A stretch of DNA of 8,193 bases from Candidatus Shapirobacteria bacterium (GTDB lineage Bacteria; Patescibacteriota; Microgenomatia; UBA12405). Numbering within the stretch: position 1 is the stretch's first letter; every line of letters begins with the position of its first letter. The stretch covers positions 1 to 8,193 of the forward strand of contig JAPLYY010000064.1 in assembly GCA_026395315.1 (NCBI GenBank), in the 5' to 3' direction. The notes under the pieces were generated by a model that was not told the DNA's origin, searched no databases, and worked only from the letters and a program-made list of their open reading frames with translations. Made by a program: the position numbers and the translations under genes. Below are positions 5,810-8,193 of this stretch, piece after piece.

Positions 5810-8193
5810 TCTTGGCGAATAATCCAGATAATAGTGGCTATAAGCAGGCCGAAACCAAGAAACTCGAGTAGTTGGGGCCAGAAGAGAATATAGATAGTTT
5901 GGTTAGAAATATTACTAATTTGCCAGCCGTTAGCCCAATTATTAACCAGAACATGGGGTAGAAGGTGGTTGCCGGAGATTGCCAGCCAGCCGGGGGAGAA
6001 GGATTGATAAAGAGTTAAGTAGGTATCTGGTGGGGAAGAAGGGTTTAAGGAAACTTTTATTAGCGAGTTATTGGGAAAAATTGGTTTAAAACTGACAGGG
6101 AATGGAGTATTTAGGGTGCTATTAGAAGTTGCAAAAAGGCCAAGAGGCAGAGTAGAGATGCTGAGGTCAGAAATTTGGTTGACAGAGGGAACACCGGCGA
6201 GAGAGACGGAATTGAGGCTAAGAGTGTAGCCGTCGAAATCATTGTCGGTGGCAGGGATGAGGTAGTAATCCCAGGCAAGACTGGGATTTTTAGTCGGTTG
6301 ATCCTCAATAGTACAAAGACCGGTATAAGAATTACGGAAACAGAAGCGGAGGGGGAGTCCTGAGGTATATTTTGTTTTTAAGCCTAATAAATAAGGTTGA
6401 TTGTGGGGTAGATTGAGTTGTAATTCTAGACCTTGGGTGGAGTTAAGGGCACTAACCCGGAGAGAATTATTAACAATTTTAAGGTTGGTATTGGTGGATT
6501 TTGGGGGGTAAAGGTCAGTAGCAGTGTAATTAATGAAACTTGATGAGGAAGCCACATCGAGGGCGGATAAATTGACGGTATTGGTATCGGTGAGGAAATT
6601 ACGGTGGGGATAGATAATATCTTTTGACGTGCCGGTGAGGTAATCATTGCTGGAATATTGAAGATCAAAATAACTTTTTTGGTAAGCTGGGCTGACGAAA
6701 TTGGTAATTTGTTGTAGTTTGACTATGTTAGTATTAGATTTTACTTCATAAAGATAAATTGAGCCAAACTGTTTAACTAATGTCAGTGGGCTATTATCTA
6801 ATAGCCGTTGGGTTTCAAATTTGAAAGTGATTTGGTCGCGGTTTTTGGGGGAGGTGGGGATGACGGATTGATCCCAAAGAATATAAGTAACGTTGTATTT
6901 ATGAAGAGAGTTGAAAAATCTGGCGGAGTTATTGGCATAAAGCGAATAGTAAAATTCACGGTAGGCTTCTTCATTTTTTACTTCCCAACGATCAGAATCC
7001 CGGTCAAGCAGACTTTGAGGAATTCCAAACCAGAGAAAACCGGAACCCTGATAACCCCAGGAATAATATTGCCAGCCGGTGGGTTCGTTGAGAGGCAAGG
7101 AAAGAATCCGACCGGGGTTTTGTTGATTTAAATATTGGTAGAGTTGAAAATATTGGTTAGGAATCTGGGTGCGGACAATCGGGGAAATGAGTTGGCCTTG
7201 GAAATAGGGATAGCAATAAATAAAAAGACTGATGATCAATACAATGGAGATTGTTTTATAAGATTTAAAAATTTTAAAGATTAAGGTCAAAGTAACGGCG
7301 AGATACAAACTAACGGCAAAGGTAAACAAAGCGGAAACTTTGGTAAAGATGAAGCGGAAGAGTTCCTGAAAGAGAGGAATTTTGAGTAAGAGGTCAAAGG
7401 GGATACGAATGATGGGGGTGGAATTGGCCAGAAGGAGAAAAGGGATGATAAAGATAGGACTCAGAGAAATCAGAATTTTATTTTTAGTGATAAAGGCAAT
7501 TATTAAACCGGTGAAAGAAAGTAAAAATAAGATATTGCCAATAATTTGGACATCAATGTTGCCAAGATGTTGATCCCAAACTTGGGATAAAGGTTGGGAG
7601 TTTTTGCGGGTAAAATTGTACTCATCCCAGTCGAAATAGAAGCCTTTGATTAGAAAAGTATCGGCCAGGGTGCCGGTGGCCCGGTTTTGGAGGAGGAATT
7701 CCTGGGAATGAAGGCGGTTTTGGGTATTATTGATTGGATTTTGGGAAGAAGTGAGAGTGTAATAAATATTGGGTAGTAGCCAGAAGGAATTAATAAAGAG
7801 GGTAACTATAAATAGATGAAAAGCTAAACGCGGATGGTGACTTAAAATTAAAAATAAAGTATAGACGACGAAAAAGGCATACCAAAGCTGGGCGGCATAG
7901 GCCTGGGGAGTGGAAAGTAAAGTCAAAAAGCCAAAAGCCAAAAGCCTAAATTTGGTTGGATGATGAAGATACTTTAAGGAAAACAAAAAAATGAAGGGTA
8001 AAAAGGCCCATTGGGTGGGAAACATTTCAAAGGGAACTAAAAACTGCTGAAGGGTACCGAGATTAAAAAGATAAAAAAGAGCGGATATAAAAGCGACCAA
8101 ACGATTTTTGAAAAGATGTTTGATTAAAAAATAAAAACCAAGAGGGCCAAGAATGAGACAAAGAAAAATATAGGAATAGCGGAGGAAGGATAA
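5806..8193 (-). CDS. Large multi-spanning membrane protein, GT-C/YfhO-like, N-terminus outside window
   Basis: The frame has 795 visible codons and stays open to the right edge: codons 8193 to 8101 encode a hydrophobic stretch including ILGPLGFYFLI, so the TTG at 8100 is not the true start. From the first visible codon, about nine hydrophobic segments lie in residues ~1-335, a large non-membrane domain spans ~340-765, and one segment near the end (~768-792) precedes a short basic tail RQD. The soluble part has Tyr/Asn/Ser-rich beta-type sequence and a near-terminal FSPGWLAISG ... HVLVNNWANGW element (~732-757), which recalls large YfhO/GT-C-like proteins that transfer lipid-linked sugars in the envelope. 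No catalytic DxD or similar motif can be assigned because the usual N-terminal loop is missing. Glycosyltransfer is an inference; hypothetical membrane protein is the safe call. Confidence 0.75.
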   Translation of the reverse strand, partial: LSFLRYSYIFLCLILGPLGFYFLIKHLFKNRLVAFISALFYLFNLGTLQQFLVPFEMFPTQWAFLPFIFLFSLKYLHHPTKFRLLAFGFLTLLSTPQAYAAQLWYAFFVVYTLFLILSHHPRLAFHLFIVTLFINSFWLLPNIYYTLTSSQNPINNTQNRLHSQEFLLQNRATGTLADTFLIKGFYFDWDEYNFTRKNSQPLSQVWDQHLGNIDVQIIGNILFLLSFTGLIIAFITKNKILISLSPIFIIPFLLLANSTPIIRIPFDLLLKIPLFQELFRFIFTKVSALFTFAVSLYLAVTLTLIFKIFKSYKTISIVLIISLFIYCYPYFQGQLISPIVRTQIPNQYFQLYQYLNQQNPGRILSLPLNEPTGWQYYSWGYQGSGFLWFGIPQSLLDRDSDRWEVKNEEAYREFYYSLYANNSARFFNSLHKYNVTYILWDQSVIPTSPKNRDQITFKFETQRLLDNSPLTLVKQFGSIYLYEVKSNTNIVKLQQITNFVSPAYQKSYFDLQYSSNDYLTGTSKDIIYPHRNFLTDTNTVNLSALDVASSSSFINYTATDLYPPKSTNTNLKIVNNSLRVSALNSTQGLELQLNLPHNQPYLLGLKTKYTSGLPLRFCFRNSYTGLCTIEDQPTKNPSLAWDYYLIPATDNDFDGYTLSLNSVSLAGVPSVNQISDLSISTLPLGLFATSNSTLNTPFPVSFKPIFPNNSLIKVSLNPSSPPDTYLTLYQSFSPGWLAISGNHLLPHVLVNNWANGWQISNISNQTIYILFWPQLLEFLGFGLLIATIIWIIRQD
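7926..7946 (-). repeat. Three perfect tandem copies of a 7-bp unit inside the membrane-protein gene
   Basis: AAAAGCC (GGCTTTT on the coding strand) occurs three times head to tail at 7926-7932, 7933-7939 and 7940-7946. The 21-bp array is read as seven codons within a predicted membrane segment (around RLLAFGFLT). Because the unit is not a multiple of three, gain or loss of one copy would shift the frame. Three copies are few, so instability is only a possibility. Confidence 0.7.

Noticed and set aside
8098..8100. TTG as the start of the membrane-protein gene
   Set aside because: The frame continues 31 codons to the window edge and encodes a hydrophobic segment that fits the protein, so the real start lies beyond 8193.

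Overview
The window looks like a piece of a small, AT-rich bacterial genome of the candidate phyla radiation type (Patescibacteria, possibly Microgenomates-like). This is inferred from gene style, not from a marker gene: a ThyX-like protein that appears to carry two tandem domains, very compact packing with 4-nt gene overlaps, few Shine-Dalgarno sites and several apparently leaderless starts, and a large membrane protein with a GT-C-like layout. Genes end cleanly at TGA as well as TAA and TAG, so UGA is not reassigned. No rRNA, tRNA, CRISPR array, insertion sequence or origin was seen.

Plus strand, 1-4157: a nucleotide and one-carbon block. It holds a ThyX-like flavin-dependent thymidylate synthase homologue (cut by the left edge), thymidylate kinase overlapping it by ATGA, ribose-phosphate pyrophosphokinase (prs), a 64-residue cysteine-containing protein of unknown function, and serine hydroxymethyltransferase (glyA). 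The logic is coherent: GlyA makes 5,10-methylene-THF, a ThyX enzyme would use it to turn dUMP into dTMP, Tmk makes dTDP, and Prs supplies PRPP. However, the visible ThyX halves lack several residues expected of a classical ThyX.

Minus strand, 4154-5167: an ATP-grasp ligase related to D-Ala-D-Ala ligase but with a different N-terminal substrate region. It converges on glyA with a 4-nt overlap.

Plus strand, 5274-5809: a type II toxin-antitoxin pair, with a ribbon-helix-helix antitoxin and a RelE/ParE/YafQ-superfamily toxin. A perfect TATAAT lies six bases before the antitoxin ATG, which implies a leaderless mRNA. Three GTAC-centred boxes spaced 11 and 12 bp overlap this promoter and look like an autoregulatory operator.

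Minus strand, 5806-8193: the C-terminal 795 codons of a large multi-spanning membrane protein, probably GT-C-like and envelope-related. Its reading frame continues past the right edge, and it converges on the toxin gene with another 4-nt overlap. The only non-coding stretches are 1760-1822 (63 nt), 2786-2790, 2986-2993 and 5168-5273 (106 nt). No intrinsic terminator hairpin was seen anywhere.
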